Notes under the pieces: generated by a model
Told to the model about the DNA's origin: nothing
The model's input: the letters and a program-made list of their open reading frames with translations, nothing else
The model's database searches: none
Program-made: the position numbers and the translations under genes
In this document: positions 16,327-24,206 of the stretch, one piece after another
Layout: the number at the start of each line of letters is the position of its first letter
Numbering within the stretch: position 1 is the first letter of the stretch
NCBI GenBank assembly: GCA_017417585.1
Contig: JAFPYX010000018.1
Location: forward strand, 1-59,653
DNA: 59,653 nucleotides
Source: Victivallales bacterium
GTDB taxonomy: Bacteria > Verrucomicrobiota > Lentisphaeria > Oligosphaerales > Oligosphaeraceae
Reading direction: 5' to 3'

Positions 16327-18483
16327 TTATTTCATCAGCACGGGCCCGAGGGCGGCGCGGTTGTGGAAGGAACCCTGGGTGACAAAGAGGTTGTAATGCG
16401 CCTCGCCGGGCTGGTCGGTAGTGCAGATGTTGATTTCCAGCGGCGCATCGAAGTTGAACTGCGCCAAGGGGATGGCGGCCTCGACCGTCCAGCCCTCGTC
16501 ATCCTGGCTGGTGGCGGAGTCATAGTTCTCCATATTCCAGGAGGAGTCCTGCCGTTTGCCGTCGAAGATGTCGTTGAAGCGGTTGAAGACAATCTGGTAG
16601 TAGGTGGTGTGCCCGCCGGCGGCGAGGAAGATCTCGACCTCGTCCTCGGCCCAGATAGCCGCGTCGCGCACATCGTGGCGGGCACCATAGGAGGTGGTGT
16701 CGAGGAGACGCACGGCGATGAAGAGGGTGTCGTGCGCCGCATCGGTGGCCAGGTAAGCGGTCGGGGCGCTCTTCTTGGGGTTCCCCTCGATGTCCGTGAG
16801 GGCCAGCGGGGTGGCAGCCTGCCAGATGGCATCGTCCAGCTTGCCGTCGAGAACAGGCGTCTCTCCGGCGAAGGCGGTGACATAGTCGACCGGCACTTCC
16901 GGCAGCAGCGGCAGGGACTGGAGCGCATACCCCTCAGGCACCGCGCCAGGCGCGATGACCAGCAGGATGGCCTCGCCGACTGGTAGATTCATCTTGAATT
17001 CATTGAAGTCCAAGCGACGCCACTCGGCCGAACCATCTGCCTTCGCATAGGCGATTTTGGTTATGGGATTGTAGATGGCGTAAGCCTCGTCGGTCATCGC
17101 GGAACGCGGGCGAAGGCCGAGGAACTGCAGACGCCCGGTGCGGTTGTTGAGCAGGAACGCCGCGCTGCCCTTGTCATCACCAAGGGCTTTCAGGACGGGA
17201 CTCTCGGACCAGGTTGGCACCCCGAAAGTCATCTCACGGCCGGCAAGCGTCATCTGCTCGCTGGTGGTAAAATACGGCACCGTGCGCACAATCTTTGCTT
17301 CGCCGGTGAAGCCGGCGAAAACCTCGTCCATCGCCATCTTCTCCTGAAGCACTTCGGACGGCTGGAGGCCGGGGCCCAGCACGATGGTGCGGAAGGAAAG
17401 AATCTCTTCCGGAGTGATGCCAGCCTCCATGAAATAGCGCTCCGCCTTGACGGAGAGGGGCTCCTCCGGCTTGCCGAAGTGGTCCAGCCCGTTGAGCAGG
17501 ATGTCGCCGTTGGCGTGGGGGCGCGTGGTGAAGAAGCTGGTCAGCACATAGTCGCGCATGATTTCGTCACGATCCACGCCAAGCAGTGCCTCCAGGAGGA
17601 CGGCCAGGGAGCCGGTGCGGTCGGCGCCGGCGATGCAGTGGAAGGCGATGGGGTAGTTCTCCGGCTTGGTGAAGACGCGGAAGTTCTGCGCCATGATGTC
17701 CATGCCGTTCTTGGTGAAAGTGGGGGCATAGCAGACGGTGGAGATGTTCACGTAGTTGACGTCCTCGCCGAGCGGGGAGGTTGTCATGCGCGCGGTCTCG
17801 CCGTGGGAGCGCAGGTCGAGGTCAGTCTTGATCTTGAGTTCCTCGCGGATGATGCGCAGGCCTTCCTCGGTGAAGCGCGGGCCGCCGGGGGTCTTTCCGC
17901 CGTCGGAGGAATTGTTGTTGAAGCCGGAGCAGCGGAAGATGAGCCCCTGCGGAATCAGGCGGCCTTCCAGGCCGCGTCGACCGCCCAGGTCGCGGAAGTT
18001 GTCCACCTTGGGCACATTGAGCACGCGCGGCGTAAGGGCGTCCACGGTGAACGAACGTGTCTCGCTCTCAATGGAGGTGCCGTCCTCGTTGTTGACGGCC
18101 GCGACCTTCCAGTAGTAGGTCTTGCCAATCTCCAGGTTGCAGAGGTTGTAACGGCTGTGCGGAGCCTGAATGACCTTCTCGTCGCGGAAATGCGAGTTCT
18201 CCGCCACATGCAGTTCGTAGTGGATCTTGCCACGCTCCCCGCTGAACGCCCACTGCATCGGAATGCCGGGAGCAAACGAACGGACCTCGTTGCACAGACG
18301 GCTTGCCAGACCGGCGTCCTTCAGCGCCTCACGCGCGGCGGCCTCCGGCATCATCAGGAAGAGTTTCATCGAGGGAGCCAGGGGACTGACCACCTCCCCG
18401 TTGTTCGGGGCGACGGATTTGATGGTGTCTGCAAACACCGCCACGCTCGCCATGAGCGCCAGCAACCAAGTCAGTTTTTTCAT
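16327..18483 (-). CDS. Secreted tyrosine-type phosphatase fused to a CBM9-like domain
   Basis: The 718-residue product starts with a signal peptide (MKKLTWLLALMASVAVFA). A fibronectin-III-like domain follows (about 20-150; GKTYYWKVAAVNNEDGTS). The central domain is a dual-specificity/tyrosine phosphatase of the bacterial Y_phosphatase3 type: NFRDLGGRRGLEGR at its start and the P-loop HCIAGADRTGS, a complete C-X5-R with Cys at residue 283. After a linker region, residues about 560-718 resemble family 9 carbohydrate-binding modules (PVLDGKLDDAIWQAATPLAL and DTLFIAVRLLDT). AAGGAAG precedes the ATG. A phosphatase exported together with a sugar-binding module suggests action on phosphorylated glycans or inositol phosphates rather than proteins; this is inference. 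Confidence 0.88.
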   Translation of the reverse strand: MKKLTWLLALMASVAVFADTIKSVAPNNGEVVSPLAPSMKLFLMMPEAAAREALKDAGLASRLCNEVRSFAPGIPMQWAFSGERGKIHYELHVAENSHFRDEKVIQAPHSRYNLCNLEIGKTYYWKVAAVNNEDGTSIESETRSFTVDALTPRVLNVPKVDNFRDLGGRRGLEGRLIPQGLIFRCSGFNNNSSDGGKTPGGPRFTEEGLRIIREELKIKTDLDLRSHGETARMTTSPLGEDVNYVNISTVCYAPTFTKNGMDIMAQNFRVFTKPENYPIAFHCIAGADRTGSLAVLLEALLGVDRDEIMRDYVLTSFFTTRPHANGDILLNGLDHFGKPEEPLSVKAERYFMEAGITPEEILSFRTIVLGPGLQPSEVLQEKMAMDEVFAGFTGEAKIVRTVPYFTTSEQMTLAGREMTFGVPTWSESPVLKALGDDKGSAAFLLNNRTGRLQFLGLRPRSAMTDEAYAIYNPITKIAYAKADGSAEWRRLDFNEFKMNLPVGEAILLVIAPGAVPEGYALQSLPLLPEVPVDYVTAFAGETPVLDGKLDDAIWQAATPLALTDIEGNPKKSAPTAYLATDAAHDTLFIAVRLLDTTSYGARHDVRDAAIWAEDEVEIFLAAGGHTTYYQIVFNRFNDIFDGKRQDSSWNMENYDSATSQDDEGWTVEAAIPLAQFNFDAPLEINICTTDQPGEAHYNLFVTQGSFHNRAALGPVLMK

Positions 18484-18615
18484 GGAGAACTTCCTTTATT
18501 AATGAATTAATTTACTAAAACAGAAGATGTTATGTTAATTTTTATGATTTCCGATTTAAATGCTGGGCCAACTCAAGGGACTTGGACCGCAGATCGCGGC
18601 TCTCAGACTCAAGGG

Positions 18616-18695
18616 CCTCTAGCCTCTAGCCTTTAGCCTTTAGCCTCTAGCCTCTAGCCTCAAGCCTCTAGCCTCTAACCTCTAACCTCTAACCT
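18616..18695. repeat. Heptanucleotide array, eleven units
   Basis: Eleven consecutive 7-bp units (CCTCTAG, CCTTTAG, CCTCAAG, then CCTCTAA three times) directly abut the stop codon of the 18694-20724 gene. This is the longest and most regular array in the window. The bases just before it (18484-18615) are A+T-rich leader for the phosphatase gene and contain no other feature I recognise. Confidence 0.9.
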
Positions 18696-20724
18696 ATTCC
18701 ATGGCAAGTGCGGCGATGCCGCGCGGCGGGATAGTCGGCACAGTTACTATAACCTCCGCCGCGCCTTTCGGGAAGTGTACCAATTCAAGTGGCTCGCATT
18801 CCGGCGCGAGAAAGCGCACCGTGGTTCCACGGGGCTTCCGGATGGCAACCTGCAGTCCATCAGTTTCCTCCAGAAAGTCGTTGAGAAGCACCGCCAGGGC
18901 TGCACGTCCCTCGGCGTCCACGCGTGCGACGGTGGAGAAGGGTTGCGCAGAGAGCATCTTGACGGGCAGCGGCGCGGCCGCGGTGGCGTCGATGGCCTCG
19001 CGGAGCATCGCGGTTCGTGCACCGGTGGCATATTCCCAAAGGCCCACGCCGCCGACCACGAGGACGAATCCGCCGAAACGCGTGGGTACCCGCACCACGG
19101 CGGGCCTACCCAGACCAACGGGTTCCGCATCCGCCTGGACCGAGTTGAAATGCCGTCCAATGCGGCTGAAGACCTGTACGCCCGGAACGGTCTCGTCCTG
19201 GACATCAATGGCCTGCATCGGAGTAAAGTTCCAGCACGTCATGCCATTCGGCAGTTCCTCCAGGATGCCCGCACCGGGTTCCATTGGACGCACTGGAGTC
19301 ACCGCCCAGTCGGGCAGGCGCTCGTTGAGGCGTTCCAGCACCAGCGTGTCCACCACCACGCGCCCGGCGAGCATCACCTGAAGCTCCGCGTCGGTATAAC
19401 CGCCAATCTGGCGCTCGGTGAGAACGCCGATGCGCACATCGGTCGCGCCGTCAGGTGCGGTCACGGGGATGCCCATCCGCCAGAGCTGCGCGAGCTGGTT
19501 CCACATTCCGTAGCACCGCCAGTCGTCGGTAGTGCGTCCGCAATTCGGCATATTCGCCTGGCTGGGACCGAGCAGCTGGGTGAAGCCGGAATTCACGGTT
19601 CCGGGCAGACGGTCGGCCAACGCCTCGAAGAATGGCCGCCAGGTTGCGCAGGCTGCCGCGAAGTGCTCGTAGTTCTCCTGCGGCTCGGGGTTCTCGGGGT
19701 CCTGCCAATAGAAGGTCAGAGAATTGCAGCCGCAGCCCAGCATCAACGCACACTCTGTCATCATCTGGCGCGCGGACTTGAGCTGGCCGGTGTGCGGATA
19801 GTTCTCCGCTTCGTAGCAGATCTGTTCCATCTTCGGATACTGCACCGCGCGGGCACTGGCCACCAGACTCTCAAAAGCCTTGCCCAGAAGATGTTTGACT
19901 TCGACATCCTCGAAATAATAGCCGCCGCCGGGACGGATGTGGACCCCACATCCACGCGGACCGGACATCGCCTCGTAAACCGGCGAGTAGTCCAGCCCGT
20001 TGTAGGTATGGGTCTGCATCGTGGTCTGCCAGCCCAGCCGACACTCCGGCATCACCTCGTCCACTGCACGGCGGTATTCTTTCATCACCAACGCGTTGTT
20101 GTAGGCATGGAACTGGCACCACTTGGCGCGGACCGGTTCGAAGTCGCCAGTCTGGTCATAGAGGTGGTGCGCCAATTCCTCGCGTGTCCAGTTCCCTCCG
20201 CAGTACTCGTTGAAGAGCCTGAGGCATCGCGGGCAGAAACACCCCTCTGGCTTGCAGACGCCCATCCGCAAATCGTCGTCCACCCAGAAGGAGGATGGCT
20301 TCATCGCGATCAGCGTGGCCTTGGTGCGCTCGTAGGTGTATTTCAGCACATTCGGCGAAGTCGGGCAGAGGAGTCCCTCCATCGGCCTGCCCTGCGCGTC
20401 AACCTGCCAGTCGTCCTTGGTCAGCGTCGGCTCGGTCTCCGGCGAGAGCGGCCCGACGCAATGCCCAAGCGTTGGGCACCGCTGGAAGCCCATCTGGATG
20501 CCGGCGGCCTCACATTCCCTGCGGAACTCATCGTATTCGGCATTCAGCGGTGCCTCGGCCTCCAGCGAAGGGAAGGCGGCGGGAGCCACCAGGTCCATCC
20601 AAAATTCATCGCAGGAGCCGGGGTGTTTCTTGCAGGCGACCAATACCCTGCGCATGAACGGCAGGTGCGGACCATGAACTCCGCACATCTGGCGGAGAAT
20701 CAGAAAGGGGTAGTCGCGTTTCAT
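18694..20724 (-). CDS. Glycoside hydrolase-like protein of unknown specificity
   Basis: A 676-residue protein without signal peptide. I cannot assign a family. The N-terminal 370 residues look like a TIM barrel of glycosidase type: MDLVAPAAFPS, PSSFWVDDDLRMG with three consecutive Asp at a probable strand end, and YDQTGDFEPVRAKW. A Cys cluster (CKPEGCFCPRC) follows the acidic strand and may bind zinc, as in some GH42-like enzymes. Residues about 400-560 could be a beta-galactosidase-like middle domain, and the C-terminus is beta-rich. Its ATG overlaps the stop of the CCA-adding enzyme gene (ATGA), so the two are translationally coupled although unrelated in role. A cytoplasmic location fits processing of imported oligosaccharides. 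Confidence 0.75.
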   Translation of the reverse strand: MKRDYPFLILRQMCGVHGPHLPFMRRVLVACKKHPGSCDEFWMDLVAPAAFPSLEAEAPLNAEYDEFRRECEAAGIQMGFQRCPTLGHCVGPLSPETEPTLTKDDWQVDAQGRPMEGLLCPTSPNVLKYTYERTKATLIAMKPSSFWVDDDLRMGVCKPEGCFCPRCLRLFNEYCGGNWTREELAHHLYDQTGDFEPVRAKWCQFHAYNNALVMKEYRRAVDEVMPECRLGWQTTMQTHTYNGLDYSPVYEAMSGPRGCGVHIRPGGGYYFEDVEVKHLLGKAFESLVASARAVQYPKMEQICYEAENYPHTGQLKSARQMMTECALMLGCGCNSLTFYWQDPENPEPQENYEHFAAACATWRPFFEALADRLPGTVNSGFTQLLGPSQANMPNCGRTTDDWRCYGMWNQLAQLWRMGIPVTAPDGATDVRIGVLTERQIGGYTDAELQVMLAGRVVVDTLVLERLNERLPDWAVTPVRPMEPGAGILEELPNGMTCWNFTPMQAIDVQDETVPGVQVFSRIGRHFNSVQADAEPVGLGRPAVVRVPTRFGGFVLVVGGVGLWEYATGARTAMLREAIDATAAAPLPVKMLSAQPFSTVARVDAEGRAALAVLLNDFLEETDGLQVAIRKPRGTTVRFLAPECEPLELVHFPKGAAEVIVTVPTIPPRGIAALAME

Positions 20725-22169
20725 TTCAGTAACTCAGGATAATTGGCTTGAACAAAGTCCCTCAGCCACGCCAGGGCGGCAGCGTGGTCGGCGAAGGGCT
20801 CCTCCAATTCGCGGTCGAAGGCACTCTGCAGGATCGGCTTGAAGGCAGGACATGGCGCAATGCCCAGCGCAATGAGGTCGCGTCCCTGTATGGTCGGAGT
20901 AGGCTGCGGAGGACGCGCCATCTCCTCCTCCCACAGTTCGTGGAGCCAGCCGTGAAGCGAGAGGTCCCCGAAGGAGGCCAGGCTGTCCAGTCGCACGAGC
21001 TCCAGGAGCAACGGGAAGCGCGGCTCCTGAAGGCGCTTTCTCCGCGTGGCGATTCGTGCCTCGCGCATCGCGGTGAGACTCATGTGCTGACGGACCAGGA
21101 AGACCGCCGTCACGGTGACTTCGTTGGGCAGCCGCAGTCTCCGCAGGATGGTCTCGGCCAGCTCCGCGCCAACCACGTCATGCCCGTTGAAGCGCCAGCG
21201 GCCCTTGTCGAAACGGCAGACGGGCGGCTTGCCGACATCGTGCAGCAACGCACCCCAGGCCAGCCCACGCAACTCCTGCGCCGAGGCGCGCTGGAGTTCG
21301 CCCGCCGAATTGAAGCGCGGGGCATCGGCGGGGCATGACTGGCAACGGCGTACCGTCTCGTCCAGGAAGCCCTGCAATTTCAGCTGGTGATTCCAGACAT
21401 CGCCCTCCGGATGGAACTGCGGCGGCTGCTGCACGCCGTGAAAGGCGGCCAGCTCTGGCAGGATGCTCGCCAGAAGCCCGGACGCATCCAGCAATTCCAG
21501 CGCGCGACCGCCCTGTCCGCACAAAAGCATCTTCTCCAGTTCGCCGGCGATGCGCTCCACGGAGACAACGCCCGCAACCCGTCCGGAATACGCCTTCACG
21601 GCCGCCCAGGTCGCCGATTCGATCTCGAAGCCCAACACCGCCGCGAAGCGCACCGCCCGCAGCACGCGAAGCTTGTCCTCCTCGAAACGCCGTTCGGGTT
21701 CACCGACCGCACGCAACACGCCGGCCTTCAAGTCCTCCACGCCGCCCACGAAGTCGTGGACGACACCCGCAATCGGGTCGCCGAGCAACGCATTGCAGGT
21801 GAAGTCCCGCCTTCGGACATCCTCGGCCATATCGACGAAGCGGATCGCGTCCGGATGCCGACCGTCGCTGTAAGCGACATCGCCGCGGAAAGTCGCGACC
21901 TCGTAGTTCTCATGGTCTTCGCCGACCACGGTGATGATTCCGAACTGCTTGCCAACCGCATAGGTATGGGGGAAAATCTCTTCGACCTGCTCCGGCCGCG
22001 CGGAGGTCGCGACATCCCAGTCGTGCGGCTTGCGTCCCAAAAGCGTGTCACGCACGCAGCCCCCTGCGAATACCGCCTGAAATCCATGTTCTTGAAGCAC
22101 TTGTGTAATTCTAAGTGCCTCCGGTGGCGATGAAAACACCTGGGAATAATTGGTGCATCCTTGTAACAT
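20721..22169 (-). CDS. cca: CCA-adding tRNA nucleotidyltransferase with HD domain
   Basis: Adds or repairs the 3' CCA of tRNA, or is the related poly(A) polymerase. The 482-residue protein has the class II nucleotidyltransferase head: AGGCVRDTLLGRKPHDWDVA with the two catalytic Asp, then RRDFTCNALLGDP and the RNA-binding EEDKLRVLRAVRFAAVLGFE. A C-terminal HD phosphohydrolase region includes LLHDVGKPPVC and FNGHDVVGAELAE. Sequence alone does not separate CCA-adding enzyme from poly(A) polymerase, but the HD domain favours tRNA repair. The gene follows the YycJ-like gene on the same strand after 73 bases and overlaps the downstream glycosidase-like gene by four. Confidence 0.92.
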   Translation of the reverse strand: MLQGCTNYSQVFSSPPEALRITQVLQEHGFQAVFAGGCVRDTLLGRKPHDWDVATSARPEQVEEIFPHTYAVGKQFGIITVVGEDHENYEVATFRGDVAYSDGRHPDAIRFVDMAEDVRRRDFTCNALLGDPIAGVVHDFVGGVEDLKAGVLRAVGEPERRFEEDKLRVLRAVRFAAVLGFEIESATWAAVKAYSGRVAGVVSVERIAGELEKMLLCGQGGRALELLDASGLLASILPELAAFHGVQQPPQFHPEGDVWNHQLKLQGFLDETVRRCQSCPADAPRFNSAGELQRASAQELRGLAWGALLHDVGKPPVCRFDKGRWRFNGHDVVGAELAETILRRLRLPNEVTVTAVFLVRQHMSLTAMREARIATRRKRLQEPRFPLLLELVRLDSLASFGDLSLHGWLHELWEEEMARPPQPTPTIQGRDLIALGIAPCPAFKPILQSAFDRELEEPFADHAAALAWLRDFVQANYPELLK

Positions 22170-22180
22170 TTTCGGGAAAT

Positions 22181-22222
22181 GCTAGCCAGGCTAGAGGGGC
22201 TAGCAGGGAGGACCAGGGGCTA
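22181..22222. repeat. Degenerate GCTAG-rich spacer
   Basis: The spacer before cca contains GCTAGCC, GGCTAGAGG, GGCTAGCAGG and GGGCTAGG at irregular spacing. It resembles a decayed version of the CTAG-containing arrays but has no clean period. Confidence 0.35.
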
Positions 22223-22242
22223 GGCACAGTTCATGGTCTGAT

Positions 22243-23022
22243 TCAGCACCACACGGTGGGGATAGGCGCGTCGCGGCGGCCGCAGGTCAGGAAGATGTCG
22301 TCGCGGGCAAGGTCTCGCAGAGCCGTCCGGGCAGTCCGTTCGGCGATGTCGTAGGTGTTACAGTCTCCGCTGATGTGCGCCAGCACGACATTTCGGGTGT
22401 TGCGCGTGACCACGGCGGGCAGGAATTTCGCATTGTCGGCATTGGAGAGATGCCCGGCCGGACCGAGGATTCGCGTCTTCAACATCCAGGGTCGCGAACT
22501 GGCGGCCAGCATGTTGATGTCGTAGTTGCTTTCAAGGACAAGCGTATTGCAGTCCCGCAGCTGGAAGTGGGTCATCTGGTTGGTCTGGCCCAGGTCGGTC
22601 GCCACGCCGACCTTCACCGACTCGCGCGACAGGAGGTACCCCACGGTGTCCACGGCGTCATGGGAGACGGGAAACGCGCGGACATTGAAGCCGGAGAGCG
22701 CGAAGTCGCTGCACGCCGTGATCATGGTCATCACGCCGAAGTCGAATTTGTTCCGCAGCACCTCGGCGCATTTCGCCGTGGCGTAGATGGGGACTCCGAG
22801 ATGCTCCGCCGCCGTGCGAGCCCCCTGGATGTGGTCGGTGTGCTCGTGGGTGATGAGGATCGCCTTGACCCAAGACTCCTCCAGCGCCTCCTCCTTCATG
22901 CGCCGCCGAAGCGTCCGCAGGCTGATGCCGCAGTCAATCATGACCGCCTGCTCGCCGCAATGGACGACCGTGCAGTTCCCATTGCTGCCGCTGGCTAAAA
23001 CTGTGACGCCGATTTTTGACAT
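22243..23022 (-). CDS. MBL-fold metallohydrolase, YycJ/WalJ-like
   Basis: A 259-residue metallo-beta-lactamase-fold hydrolase. It opens with KIGVTVLASGSNGNCTVV, the hallmark of the YycJ (WalJ) group, followed by MIDCGISLRTLRRRM and the metal-binding ITHEHTDHIQGARTAAEHL (H-X-H-X-D-H). Later metal ligands lie in FPVSHDAVDT, GVATDLGQ and the C-terminal LAHISGDCNT. Bacillus YycJ is a nuclease implicated in mismatch repair or cell wall control; the activity here is inferred from family only. The ATG at 23022 is chosen because the family sequence starts there. It overlaps the 3' end of lpxB by 28 bases, indicating coupling. Confidence 0.88.
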   Translation of the reverse strand: MSKIGVTVLASGSNGNCTVVHCGEQAVMIDCGISLRTLRRRMKEEALEESWVKAILITHEHTDHIQGARTAAEHLGVPIYATAKCAEVLRNKFDFGVMTMITACSDFALSGFNVRAFPVSHDAVDTVGYLLSRESVKVGVATDLGQTNQMTHFQLRDCNTLVLESNYDINMLAASSRPWMLKTRILGPAGHLSNADNAKFLPAVVTRNTRNVVLAHISGDCNTYDIAERTARTALRDLARDDIFLTCGRRDAPIPTVWC

Positions 23023-24167
23023 TCTTCCAAGACAATTTTCGCGACCTTTGGGGAGACGGCCTCGGCGCTTCCAAGCCGCCGTGTAAATTCGTCCAGCAAC
23101 CGCAGGCATTCGCCGCGCCGTGCGCCGCCGGGGAGGATTCTCTCCGCGGCGTCCGCGAGATGCACGGGGGTGCAGTCATCCTGAAGGAATTCCTCGAAGA
23201 CCGTGGTCTCGCAGACAAGGTTGGCGATGGTTATGGAGGGCAGTTTCACCAGTCGGCGTCCAATCCACCAGGAAAGAGCGCCCAGCCGGTAGGCGACCAC
23301 GACGGGTAGCCCGAGCATCGCGGCCTCCACCGTGACGGTCCCGCTGGCCGCGACGGCCGCGTTGGCCGCCAGCATCCGTTCGCGCGTCTGTCCGCATCGC
23401 CAGGAGAACTCCGGGGCGTCTTCAGGCAAATTCATTTTTGCGAGCATCGCCTGCGCATACTCCTGGATGGCGGGCCGAGGCGTGGCGAATTCAAAGCGAA
23501 GTGCGGGGTTTCTGCGGTGCAGCAGGCATGCTGCATTCACGAAGTCCGGCAGTAGCCGCTGGATTTCCTGGCGACGGCTTCCGGGCAGCAGAAGCACAAG
23601 GTTTTCCTCCCGCTGGATGCCCAGGCCCTTCATCGGATTGAGCTGCTCGAAAAGCGGATGCCCGATGAATTCGGCAGAAAGCGTGGTTGGCGCGTAGCAT
23701 TGGGGTTCAAACGGGAAGATGCAGAGCATCCGGCTGCAATACTTCGCCAGCTTCCAGATCCGGCCGCGCTTCCACGCCCACACCTGTGGGCTGATATACC
23801 ACACCACCCGGATGCCAAGCGCATGGAGTTTCTTCGCCAGACGCAGATTGAAACCAGGATAGTCGATCAGCACCACGGCCGACGGCAGTTCGGCGGCGGC
23901 ACGTCGCACCAGCTCCCGAAACAGCCGCAAGAACATCGGAAGATGCTTGATGACCTCCACAAAGCCGACGATGCCCAGTTCGGTGGAGTCGATATAGGTC
24001 TCCACGCCGGCCGCACGCATCTTCCCGGCGCCCATGCCCGCCAACCGGATGCCTGGCCGAGCCGTCTGCAACGCCGTCGCCAGAGCCGCGCCATACGCGT
24101 CGCCGGAGGCCTCCCCGGCGACAATCCAGCAGGTCAGAGGCTTCGACTGGGCGGGGACTTCACTCAT
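22995..24167 (-). CDS. lpxB: Lipid-A-disaccharide synthase
   Basis: This peripheral inner-membrane glycosyltransferase (GT19) joins UDP-2,3-diacylglucosamine to lipid X to make the lipid A disaccharide. The 390-residue protein has the family's CWIVAGEASGDAYGAALA at the N-terminus, GMGAGKMRAAGVE, IDYPGFNLRLAKKLHALGI, YISPQVWAWKRGRIWKLAK and GSRRQEIQRLLPDF, and ends with AASGTVTVEAAMLGLPVVVA and YRLGALSWWIGRRLVKLPSI. All signature blocks are present and the length is normal. With lpxD and skp at 6.5-8.3 kb it shows a lipid A outer membrane. Downstream overlap with the YycJ-like gene suggests a common transcript. Confidence 0.97.
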   Translation of the reverse strand: MSEVPAQSKPLTCWIVAGEASGDAYGAALATALQTARPGIRLAGMGAGKMRAAGVETYIDSTELGIVGFVEVIKHLPMFLRLFRELVRRAAAELPSAVVLIDYPGFNLRLAKKLHALGIRVVWYISPQVWAWKRGRIWKLAKYCSRMLCIFPFEPQCYAPTTLSAEFIGHPLFEQLNPMKGLGIQREENLVLLLPGSRRQEIQRLLPDFVNAACLLHRRNPALRFEFATPRPAIQEYAQAMLAKMNLPEDAPEFSWRCGQTRERMLAANAAVAASGTVTVEAAMLGLPVVVAYRLGALSWWIGRRLVKLPSITIANLVCETTVFEEFLQDDCTPVHLADAAERILPGGARRGECLRLLDEFTRRLGSAEAVSPKVAKIVLEECQKSASQF

Positions 24168-24206
24168 TTGGCTTATTGCTTCACGGTTCTTTTCCGGAGG
24201 CCATTG

